A DNA stretch of 64,000 bases. Source: Cerioporus squamosus (lineage: Eukaryota; Basidiomycota; Agaricomycetes; Polyporales; Polyporaceae). Of this stretch, positions 34,231 through 43,928 are shown one piece after another. Below the pieces are notes generated by a model. It was not told where the DNA came from. It ran no database searches and was given only the letters and a program-made list of their open reading frames with translations. The DNA lies in NCBI GenBank assembly GCA_022592435.1, contig JABYQS010000079.1, forward strand, positions 103,660-167,659. The letters run 5' to 3'. The translations under genes were made by a program, and so were the position numbers. Every line of letters begins with the position of its first letter. The stretch's first letter is position 1.

Positions 34231-36197
34231 CTATACCTCCACACTGTGGCTGCGAGGCTGGACTTGCTGACGAGGCCCGGATTGGCTATGCTCGTGGTCG
34301 TCCTCATCGTTGTCGTTGTCGCTTGCCGGTGGGGATCGGTCCCGAGTGCGCGGGCGGGGCTTCAGACGCTTCCGAGGGCGTTCGCACTCCTGGAGGAACT
34401 TCTGAAGGCCCGTGCGCTTCCGCTTCTCTCGGAGCTCTTCTGACTCTTCAAAGCCATTGCCGTAGATCTTACTTCATAACAGCTTCAGCGTTAGTGAACG
34501 TTCTCAGGATGAGGAGACAGACAGTGATTGTGCGCTTACTTCGTCCACCAGCGCTGAAGCTGTTCAGCCCAGTCCGGCGCGTTAAAGATCGCCTGATATA
34601 TTGAACGCACAAAGGCATCTCCCGACCAGTCCGCGCCATCGATGTCGGACCATTCAGTCAATGAGTTGAGACAAAATCGTGCCTGAAACGTCGGCGAGAA
34701 TGTCAGCAAATGAAGAATGACCGCCAATAGATCCACTTGCCAGACAAGCGACATAAATGACGCTAGACAAACGGACCTCCTTGTGGACTTCCTTGAGCTG
34801 AGCCCTCTGCGCGACGGAGCGCTTGCCTCCGGACTTGCGGAAGGTTTGCCAGTCAGCAAAGGCAGAATCCTTGCCGAAGAAGATCTTGATGTACATCTGC
34901 GACATGTCAATCAACGTGATTCAAACGAGGGTAAGAATATGTGAGCTTACGCGAAGTAAGTATTCGCTCTTCAAGAAGCCGGTCATGGACTGCCCAGGCA
35001 CTGCGATCTTGAGGTCGTACAAACAGACAGGCCAGTCTTCCGAAAGGATCAGCTTCTTCCCACTGCTGGCCAAGGCACAGTATCTGTGAACGTAGGTCAG
35101 CACGGAGGAGACTTGTACATACGAAGAAGGAACGGTCTGCTTACCGCTCCGGGTCAGCATCAAACTCTGGCAGGTCGAGGTATGGGACAAGCATCCGTCC
35201 GAACTGGACGCTCTTCCAACCCCGGTTTGCCTTGTCATCAAATAGATCGTCTGGATCCGGTATAGCCGCAAGCTTGGCCGTGATGGGTCTGACGCGCACA
35301 AGATCGTCGCCGCGAACTTTCTTCATGACGGCAGTCATCTGGATACGCATCAGTGTCACATCGAAAGCAAGGAGGAGACGGTGGCGGGACACTTACAAAC
35401 TTGGATATATGGGCGATGAGGTCCGGATGACGCACAATGTAACCAGCGTGTTCTTCGAGCTCTGGGAGGTATGCGTGCACCGCAGGCCATACGTACTCCG
35501 TCTCGACCGCCGGACAGAATTCTTCGCATGTTCTGCAGCATTGAGGGTCAGTAGACGATAGTAGTACATGTCATTGGGACTCACTGTGACGGTAGCTCCT
35601 CTTCCGCGGGTTCCTCAAGTGCCATCATTAATCCCTCCGTGAGGACGCGGTCGTAGTCGGGGTAGATACCGGTGGTCCGAACGGTGATGCGGCAGCCTTC
35701 GTAGAACTCTTCGTAGTCGTTTGATCTACGTGTGGCCTCGCTATACGGACGACTCAGAGTCAGTTACTATAACAAGAGCAATAATCAGCGACTTACTTTG
35801 CGCGCGGATCTAGTGACCAGAGAATCGAAGCAAACCCTGGGTGCGGGGGTTCCTCTTCCTGCGGCTCCTGCTCTTGCTCCTGCTCTTGATCCTCGACGCC
35901 GTGGGACGTGGCGCTGGTCTTGCGCTGGGATGATGCAGAGACGCGAGCGGCAGGGGGAGGCGGGGGAGGAGGCATGCTGCCAGACTGCAATCTTGGATGT
36001 GTGGATGGGCCCGGGGGTACTGCAGTCGGTTGGCTGGAAAGATGAGACGACTTTGTCGGACGGACAGCAGATGTATGGTGACGCGCAGAGGTCTGAGTGG
36101 GATGGAGGAACGGCGGTAACATGATGTGAGGAAAGGCGGCGCAGGCGTACAGAAGCCGTTCCCAGTTTTTATGCATAGCGGACATAAGGCGGGGCAA
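34231..36197 (-). CDS. DUF6698-like protein carried by the transposon
   Basis: Eight exons join in phase: 36197-35797, 35740-35585, 35532-35397, 35338-35145, 35083-34951, 34896-34777, 34682-34540 and 34471-34231, giving 507 residues. The N-terminus is Pro/Ser-rich with a PPPPPPP run and EQEQEQEQE. From about residue 140 the sequence follows the DUF6698 pattern of mushroom-forming fungi: NRGWKSVQFGRMLVPYL, FDADPER, EDWPVCLYDLKIA, GFLKSEYLLRMYIKIFFGK, a VARFCLNS segment and the final LQRWWTNKIYG. A highly basic then acidic tail follows (PRKRLKPRPRTRDR; DNDNDEDDHE), likely nuclear. It is transcribed divergently from the transposase. The biochemical role of DUF6698 is unknown. Further 5' exons between 36250 and 36640 are possible. 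Confidence 0.7.
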
Positions 36198-36199
36198 GT

Positions 36200-36902
36200 C
36201 GAGGCGCGAGGCGGGAGCGGGCAGCTGGCCGTAGCTTAGTTACGCGCACCGGAGCTAGAGGCTGAATTTGCGTTGCGGGAGTGATTAATGGAGAAGCAAG
36301 TGACCGCACGTACCAAACAGGTTAAAGCGGGCGGGTATATTGTGCAACGCTGGCCTCGACGATGACGGGGCTCGGAGTGAAGACCCCGAGAGGGCGGGCT
36401 GGCCGCTGTGCGCACATGGTCTGGACAGGCTCGGCCTGGAAACACAAGACACTAGTGAGCAAGGAATCTTAGTAGCCTAAGGGAGAGACGTACCACGAAT
36501 GCACAACCTGTGCTCTCTGGAATACTCTCCGGATGGCGGGAAGGCGGCGCAGAGGTTGGCGGCGAGAAGGAGGCTGCAAATTCAATGCCAGGAGGCTGGT
36601 GACGAGTTGACGCGTGCGTCCAGTCACCGCGTTACCTTGTGTCACACCTCACCTCTCCCCGCTCTCATTTATAGGTACAGCGCGGTATCTCAAAACCATC
36701 TCATTCGTCTATCCTGTAATCATTGAAGCACGTAGTGGTAGTAGTTTTTCTTAGCGGATTAAGCCCCGCAGTTGATACCTTCCATGAGTGTGAGTGTGAC
36801 ACTCCGTTACACATCGGGCGCCTGGATGCTAGGTAGAGCGCTGAAGCGCTCACGACTTGTCAAACCGCCTTCTCCTCAGAGTGAGCTCAATATACTTACA
36901 GT
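36200..36902. other. Divergent promoter region inside the transposon
   Basis: Separates the two divergent transposon genes. Minus-strand pieces at 36300-36640 have splice-like borders (TTTCCAG, GTACGT) and might be 5' exons of the DUF6698-like gene, but no ATG-headed chain was found. Nothing else is recognised. Confidence 0.4.
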
Positions 36903-39900
36903 ATGCCCTCTCACTCCACTCGGACCACTGTTCCGAAGTCTACGCCATGGGCTTGCAAGGCTCCCGGATGCGACAAAAACTTCAAAAACCCGGTCAGTTA
37001 CGGGATCCACATCGCAAGATGTCAGTTCCGCATACCAGGCATCCAGAAGCGCAAGGACGCGAGGATTGCGGTGGGTTTGCGCAAGCGTGCAAGGGTGGAT
37101 GGCCCCGGAGGAGAGGCTGCTCGGAGGCAAGAGCCCGAGGTACGTTTAGTTGTTCTGATTTCGGGAGCCGTTGACTGCAACTCACCCTGTGTAGGATGTC
37201 AGTGCTCCCGCCTCGCCCCCCATCCCCGGTTCTCTGTCCGTCCCGCCACCTACCAGTCCTGTCGGCCCTTCTACACGCGGTGGACGTCGTGTCCGCATTC
37301 CGAAGATACTACAAAACTTTCTTCCGTCCAGTCGCAGCTCTCTCCCTACGCAGTACGCCTCGGTCATCCCTGATGGTCCGTCACCCATCCCCTCCTCCCC
37401 CTCCACCCGTTCACCGTCACCTGTCGTCGAGCAGACGTTTGACTCTGACCCCGACTCATTTGGCGTGTTCCGCCGATATTTCCGGTGCCCACAAAAGGAT
37501 CCGGAAGCAGACATCCCGCTCGACTTGGTGTGCGACGCACCCGGTCTTGAGCTGGTGTCAGAGGAGCAGGCGGACACGGAGGCACACCCGAAGAACATCT
37601 CTTGGCTCGCGCGTGCCCCAACGCTCGACGGCAAGACTTCCTCCGCGATGTATGCTCCATTCGACAACGCATCCCAATTCCGGCTTTTCGACTACTTCTA
37701 TGGCCGCTCGGATGTTAAATCGCAAGACGACTTCAACGATCTCGTCGGAGTCCTCCGCTCTGATGGCTTCAAAGTCGACGACCTCAAGGACTTCACCGCA
37801 AAGAAGGCGGAGAAGCTCTTGGACGATTGGGCTGGCAACGCCACGGGCGTGTTCTCGCAGGAAGACGGATGGCACACATCCTCCGTGTTCATCTCCCTGC
37901 CCAAGGTGAAGGGACCTGGCAAGAAGGAGGAGGACGCACCGCAAGCAGAGGTGAAGGGTGTTATCTACCGCCGCCTCCTGGACACCATCACTGGCGTGGT
38001 CACGGACACGACGACGCGCTTCGCGCGTCAGTATCATTGGATCCCGCATATAAGATACTGGATTCCCGACACGCCCGCTGCCGGCCACTCAGACAGCTCG
38101 CAGCCTGAGTCTTCACCAAGCTCTATACCATATGAGCAGGCCCCCGCGTCCCCGATGTCCGGCCTCTCAGAAGACACATCTCCTCGCTCTCCCCCTTCGC
38201 CCATCCGCATATGGACCGACTGCTACAATTCCGACGCGATGTTGGCTGAAGATGCCAAGGTCCGTGGCATGCCGCGCATCCCTGGCGACGATCCGAGCGT
38301 CGAGTATGCAGTCTTGCCGCTGCTCCTCTGGTCAGATGAGACCCATCTGTCCAGCTTCGGCTCCGCCTATATGTGGCCAATATATCTGTACTTTGGCAGC
38401 ATCTCGAAGTATGTCCGCGGTCGACCAACTGAGTTTGCTGCACATCATCTCGCATACATCCCGCAGGTCAGTATCTGCAACCATGACCATGCATGCGCGT
38501 GTCCGCTCACCAGACTTCTTTTTCCAGCTACCTGACACCGTCAAGGATGACTATCAACGCGCCCATAACAAGTTCCCGGATGCCGACACCCTCACGTTCT
38601 GTAAGCGAGAGCTGTACAACCAGATATGGCACTTGCTCCTAGACCCGGAGTTCTGTAAGGCGTACAAGGAGGGGCTTCTGCTGCGGTGTGGCGATGGTGT
38701 TCTGCGGCGGCTCTTCCCCCGCTTCTTCACGTATTCCGCAGACTATCCCGAAAAGTTAGTGTTTCGAACCTCTTCCCGTCGCCCACCCATGTATCTAATA
38801 GGCGGCTTCCTGATAGGGTTCTCATCGCCGCTCTGAAGCCACTTGCCAGATGCTTATGCCCACGATGTCTAACCGAGAAGACAGAGGTCTCGGAAGCGGG
38901 CACTGCAGCGGACGAGGAGCGACGGACCAGCAAACGACGTGCAGATGATGCAGCCACGCACAGCAAGATCCGTCGGGCAAGGGAGCTTATATTCAGGGGC
39001 TACTCGCTCACCAGCAAACGCGTCAAGAAGCTCCTTGAGGACCAGTCGCTGAACCCGATCCGCGTACGCCCCCTATTTGTTATGTCTAGCACTATGTACT
39101 ACTAGCTAATTAGCTAAACAGAGTGCATTCTCCACTCTTCTGTCCGACCAAGGTCTCGACGTCTATCAGCTTCTGGCTCCCGACTTGATGCATGAATTTG
39201 AGTTGGGTGTGTGGAAGAATACCTTTGCACACTTGATGCGCATCCTCGAGGCGCCTGGAGTGAGTGGGGAGATCATCCAGGAGTTCAACAACAGGTTTGC
39301 GCCCTTCAGCTGATTGAGGCGCATTCAGAGATCGCTTAACCAATGCTTGACAGGATGCGCCAGATGCCCCCATTTGGGCGCAATCGCATACGCCACTTTC
39401 GGCACGATGTTGCCTCAAAGAAGAAGCTCGCGGCTCGAGACTACGAAGCCTACCTCGTTGTGAGTCCCTGTACACATCTTCGTCACATCTTCGTCACGTC
39501 ATCGCACGCCTAAACACTCTACTATAGACAATCATCCCCGCCATCGAAGAGCTCCTGCCGTCCCATGATGACGAGATTGTGCTCGATCTTGTCTTTGAGC
39601 TGGCGGTCTGGCACGCGTTCGCAAAGCTGCGTCTTCACACCGAAGTCACCCTCGATCTTTTTCGAGCATCCACCAAGCATATGTATGCGGCCGTCCGGAT
39701 GTTCGCGGATGTTACCTGCCCCCGGTACGATACGCATGAGTCAGCTCAACAGGCTGAGGCACGAGTACGGCGGCAACGAAGCAAGAACGCAAATGCGCAG
39801 CCTGATGGCTCCCGGAGGCCGGTCAAGTACAACGTCGTCAACACATACAAGTACCACAGCCTTGGCGACTATCCAGACTACATCATACGATCAGGACCGA

Positions 39901-41568
39901 CAGATAACTATACTACACAAGTTGTGCGTACTCCATCCCTTCTATCATTCTGTGCTAACGAATATCTGTGGAATAGGGCGAGCTGGAGCATCGTCACGTC
40001 AAGCGCTTCTATGCACGCACGAACAAGGTGGCATACTCGCTCCAAATTGCGCGCAAGCAGCGCCGCCGCGCCCTCCTTCAAGCAATACGGGCCAGGGACA
40101 CCTTCAAGCCTCCTTCCGAGGAGCGCCACGTCCGTAAGGACGTCCAGCGAGCCTATGCAGAAGCTCGCGAGCGTATGCGGAAGCCGCTGCACCCAGTACC
40201 TCCCTCTGAGTGTTATCACCTGTCATCCTCCCAGCGATCACCCATCTATATCCCCCGATGGCTCGCAGAACACTGTGACGACCCCGCAACAAAGGTGCGC
40301 CAGGCTTCTCAGACTCCTGTTGGAGCGCTGAGTCTGATACCCTCACTGTAGAACTTCATCCCTCTCCTGATTGACCACCTTCTCCGACGCTTCACCGAGC
40401 CACTCGGAACTTTAGATGACCAGGTCGATTTCTCATTCGCACAGCAACAGGCCGTACAGATTCTCGACGATCGCTTGTACCCGCACAAGGCTCTCCAGCT
40501 CAACTACACGACCTACGATGTGCGACGCGACCAGGACTACGTCAATCCGCGCACTCATCCCGACATTATGGTCCTTGCAGATGAAGACTCCGACGACGAC
40601 CATCCTTTCTGGTATGCCCGGGTCATTGGAATTTTCCACGCAAACGTTCGGTACACCGGTCCCGGGTCGACGCGTACCTCGTCTCGATGGCAGCGTGTCG
40701 ACCTCGTCTGGGTCCGCTGGTTCGAGCGCGACCAGTCCCATCCCTGCGGCTTTGCGCATCGCCGGCTTCCTCGCCTCCAATTCGTCGACGCCAATGATCC
40801 CGATGGCATTCCATTCAGTTTCTTGGACCCCGCTGATATCGTCCGCGCCGCATATGTGATGCCTGCCCCCGCGCACGGACAGACCGACGGGCTCCTCAAT
40901 CCGTCTCCCCTCGCGCGCCGCTGCAAGTGGGATGGGATCGATGATGACTACTATTATTACTATGCAAGCATGTGCGTGTCTGCATGCATGTACCTCATCT
41001 TGGGCGAAAGCTAACGCACCTTTTCAGGACCGTTGAGCGCGACATCTTCATGCGCTATCTGGGTGGAGGGGTTGGACACCGTGGCCAGGGTGTTTCCCTG
41101 GAGACCTCTCGGCAGAACAGCTCTCGGAACGAGCGCGCTGCGCGTGACAGTACCAGTGGCACCCAAGATTCTGCTCAACCAGACGCTGAGGGTGGAGGAC
41201 CATCAGACAGGGAGGAGGAGCAGGGGGCAGAGGAGGTCGACATTGACATGGATGAGGCAAGGAACAACGTGAGCGCAGGCAAGAACGGCAGCGCAGGCGA
41301 GGATAGAGAGGGAGACGACGATGCACACCAAGAGCAGCAGGAAGACGATGCTGAAATGCCTGAGCATGAAAGCGAGCGCGATGTCGATGAGTGGCAAGAG
41401 GACGAGGACGAGTTGGACCAGGAAGCCGGTCTCAGTGACGAGGAAGATGACGGTGTACAGGCACAGGGACTCGACGGTGGTGGACCTGACGAGGGCGACG
41501 TTGATAGCGACGACGAGGACTTGTACTATAACGACCCATACGCTGACTTAGGGTTCAATGCACTTTGA
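36903..41568 (+). CDS. Plavaka-type transposase, intact, ten exons
   Basis: Ten exons join in phase: 36903-37139, 37195-38466, 38528-38754, 38817-39063, 39122-39294, 39354-39459, 39528-39920, 39977-40294, 40352-40971 and 41028-41568, giving 1,377 residues. The N-terminus has a single zinc-finger-like motif (C18, C23, H36, C40). The core carries family hallmarks: RAPTLDGKTSSAMYAPFDNA, LLLWSDETHLSSFG with candidate catalytic Asp460, LLAPDLMHEFELGVWKN with Asp682, and GELEHRHVKRFYARTNK with Glu887/Glu889, consistent with a DDE-type site. A conserved C-terminal MTVERDIFMRYLGGGVGHRG precedes a long acidic tail from about residue 1230. The protein should cut and rejoin the element's ends in the nucleus. 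No frame break or stop was found, so the element may be active. Confidence 0.88.
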
Positions 41569-41715
41569 TTGTGTTCGTTTGGCCCATTTGCGCTAACTGC
41601 CTACCTGTACTCACTTACTGCAGGTACATATGGCCTTCAATCTACAGCTAATACACACTATATTGACCTGACATACTCAGTCGCCCGCTACTGAACTCCC
41701 GAGCTCAGCATCTCT

Positions 41716-41750
41716 GCCTACAATAGTCTACAGTAAGCTACAGGATGCAG
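41716..41750. repeat. Right terminal/subterminal repeats of the transposon
   Basis: CTACAG occurs at 41728 and 41738 (10-bp spacing) with a CTACAA variant at 41718; read on the minus strand these are CTGTAG units that match the left end. Another CTACAG lies at about 41643. Confidence 0.65.
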
Positions 41751-42004
41751 TAGCCCCTGACGGGCGTCTCGATTACTATATCGGACTCCATCGGGCGCTG
41801 CAGCGCGCTCCAGACAGGTGCGCATTTTGCTGATGAGAGCTGAAGTATAGAACGCTGACAAAGCCATACAAGGAGGGCGTGGTAAGCGTCCGTCACATTG
41901 GGCACATGGGACACCGTGAAGCTGGGCAAGTGCAACCGCATGCGGCGGCCAGCTGCGAGTCTCGCAGACGTTCGCGCACATTCGATCTCCCAGATCACTG
42001 GATA

Positions 42005-42013
42005 GATAAAAGG
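42005..42013 (+). promoter_or_regulatory. TATA box of GST copy 3
   Basis: GATAAAAGG 92 bp before the ATG at 42097, conserved with copies 1 and 2. The surrounding 41850-42010 retains partial similarity to their upstream repeat. Confidence 0.65.
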
Positions 42014-42096
42014 GAGAGGACATCGATCGTTGCGAACACAGCAGCTGCCTTCGCCTCCCACCTCCCCTCGATCTAGCATACCCATCGACGACCCAC

Positions 42097-42914
42097 ATGG
42101 TTCTCAAGCTCCACGGTAACCCGCACTCGACGTGCACCAAGCGTGTCCTCACCGTCCTCGAGGAGCTGAACGTCCCCTACGAGCTCGTCGTGGTCGATTT
42201 CGCCAAGGGCGAGCACAAGTCGCCTGAGTTTGTCGCCATCCAGCCGTTCGGCCAAGTCCCCTACCTCGACGACGACGGCTTCAAGCTCTACGAGAGCCGC
42301 GCCATCGCCCGCTACATTGCCCTCAAGTACGGTGGCATCGGAAAGCTTATCCCTGACCCTTCCGACTTCAAGAAGACGGCGCTGTTCGAGCAGGCCGCGA
42401 GCGTCGAGCAGAGCAACTTCGACGCGTTTGCGTCCCCGCTCGCTTATGAGAACGTTTTTAAGCCGTGAGTGAAATGTCTCTACTGAAGCTACAAAAAAGA
42501 TCCCGATGCTCATTTTGTGTTGTCTAGGATATTTGGTCAGCAGACGGACAAGGCTGCTGTGGAGCGCCTCACGGCGACCCTCGAGTCTAAGCTCGCGGTG
42601 TACGACACCATCCTCGGCAAGTCGAAGTACCTCGCCGGTGACGTGAGTGGCGCGTTGAGACTTCTACGTAGCAGCGTACTGACAAATGACCTACCGTCCC
42701 AGGAGCTCACGCTTGCGGACCTCTTCCATCTTCCATACGGTTCTCTCCTCGCGCAGCAGAACATCGACTTCCTCGAGTCTGGAAAGTACCCCAACGTCGC
42801 CAGGTGAGCTCGTCCGATACGACGTGCACAAGAGATCGCTTGCTGACAGGGTTGCTCAGGTGGTGGAAGGACATCTCCGGCCGTGCTTCCTGGAAGAAGG
42901 CGACGGGGGCGTAA
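42097..42914 (+). CDS. Glutathione S-transferase copy 3 (phi-like)
   Basis: Exons 42097-42464, 42528-42642, 42703-42803 and 42860-42914 join in phase to give 212 residues. The N-terminal domain has HSTCTKR, a cis-proline in QVPYLDDDG and ESRAIARYIALKYGG; the C-terminal domain has LTLADLFHLPYGSLL and WWKDISGRASWKK. Exon lengths (368, 115, 101, 55) equal those of copy 2, so intron positions and phases are unchanged. It is the third member of the tandem array, now about 10 kb from copy 2 because the transposon lies between them. Differences from copy 2 include FKK for YEK and EQSNFDAFA for ELCDFDAIV in the domain-linking region, which may alter the substrate pocket. Confidence 0.93.
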
Positions 42915-42919
42915 GCACA

Positions 42920-43925
42920 TGCTGTACGAGAAACTGGATGTATCGATACCATGGTAGTCAACAAAGTGAATTAAACGTCCATAACATATGTTCGCACACG
43001 TCACGCGGATGTTTCAAGCCGACTCCTTCAAAGAAGGTCTCCTTGATGAACGAGCCAAGGGATACTGTATTTCTCGGGACTTCAAGATTATCTGTGGATA
43101 CATGCATGCGATAGCGCTGCGCCGGGTGCGCCGCTCTGCTACACCGGTAACAAAATTTACTAGGGGGCCATGACCGATGTCGCCGACGCTGTGCATGCGA
43201 ACATAGACGCCGTTGACGCCCGGATCGAATGGTCAGATGAACTGGCTCGACTTGCTGGAGCTCGCCGAAGTCAAACGCCTCTTCGCAAACCACCACGAGC
43301 CTAGCAGTCAAGCGTCCTTCGACTTCCGCTCCCGACACGGTGAGTGACAAACTTCATACGTCTCTTTCCGAGGAAAACCACCGTGTGCTCCATACTAAGA
43401 ATATCAGCAAGGCTGATGGCTACTACCGTGTGGTCCTCCTCCCTCCTTTCCAGTAAGGTTACTGCGCTTCGTCTTATTGTCTGTCTTGCTACTCATCATA
43501 CTTGCTGGAGATGACTTTCGGAGCTGTTGAGCAACCCAACGGGTTTTCTGCCGGTCTTCGATAGGTTCGGCGGTCGGACCGAGAAGGTTACCTGTCTCGT
43601 AGGGAGGATGACTAGTATGACTTCGTACTTCGTCGACTGCGTACGCATGTGCATAGCCATCGAAGGCGGGGCGGACAATTATCTCCGTGCATACGACAAC
43701 GCAGCATATTCGCTGCGATCCGCTGCGCGGGGCTGTGCGCTGTTTGCAGCGGCAAATGCCACGCCATTCCCCGCGAGAGCTTCTTGGGCACTGCCCGTAC
43801 TGCGCTTCCCCTTGGCTTCGATCCTGTGGTACCGCAGAAAATGCTCAAAATTCCAGAGGATGAAGGGATTGCTTACCCCTACTACTTATTCCTCGCAGAT
43901 TCCTCGTCAGAGTTCTGGGTAGTTC
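42920..43925. other. Intergenic region before regulator 1
   Basis: Short frames on both strands without recognisable domains. The first 80 bp share CGTCCATAACAT with the 3' flank of GST copy 1, so the duplicated unit extends past the stop codon. The remainder serves as the upstream region of the Zn2Cys6 gene. Confidence 0.4.
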
Positions 43926-43928
43926 ACG

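Larger units (their letters stand above)
33526..41745. mobile_element. Plavaka-type (CACTA-superfamily) DNA transposon, apparently complete
   Basis: About 8.2 kb bounded by inverted CTGTAG-rich repeats: CTGTAGACATCTGTAGGC at 33535-33552 and its inverted counterpart at 41716-41733 (15 of 18 matches). Inside are two divergent genes: an intact transposase on the plus strand (36903-41568) and a DUF6698-like gene on the minus strand (34231-36197). The right end abuts the promoter-like homology of GST copy 3. The exact first and last bases and the target-site duplication could not be fixed by eye. CACTA-type elements transpose by cut-and-paste with a DDE/D transposase that binds subterminal repeats, which fits this layout. 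Confidence 0.7.

Noticed and set aside
37196..37909. 237-codon alternate plus-strand frame
   Set aside because: Shadow of transposase exon 2, which has the conserved protein motifs in another frame.
33526..41745. Classical CACTA terminal bases at the transposon ends
   Set aside because: I could not find matching CACTA/TAGTG at the inferred borders; the element is called from the transposase and the inverted CTGTAG repeats instead.
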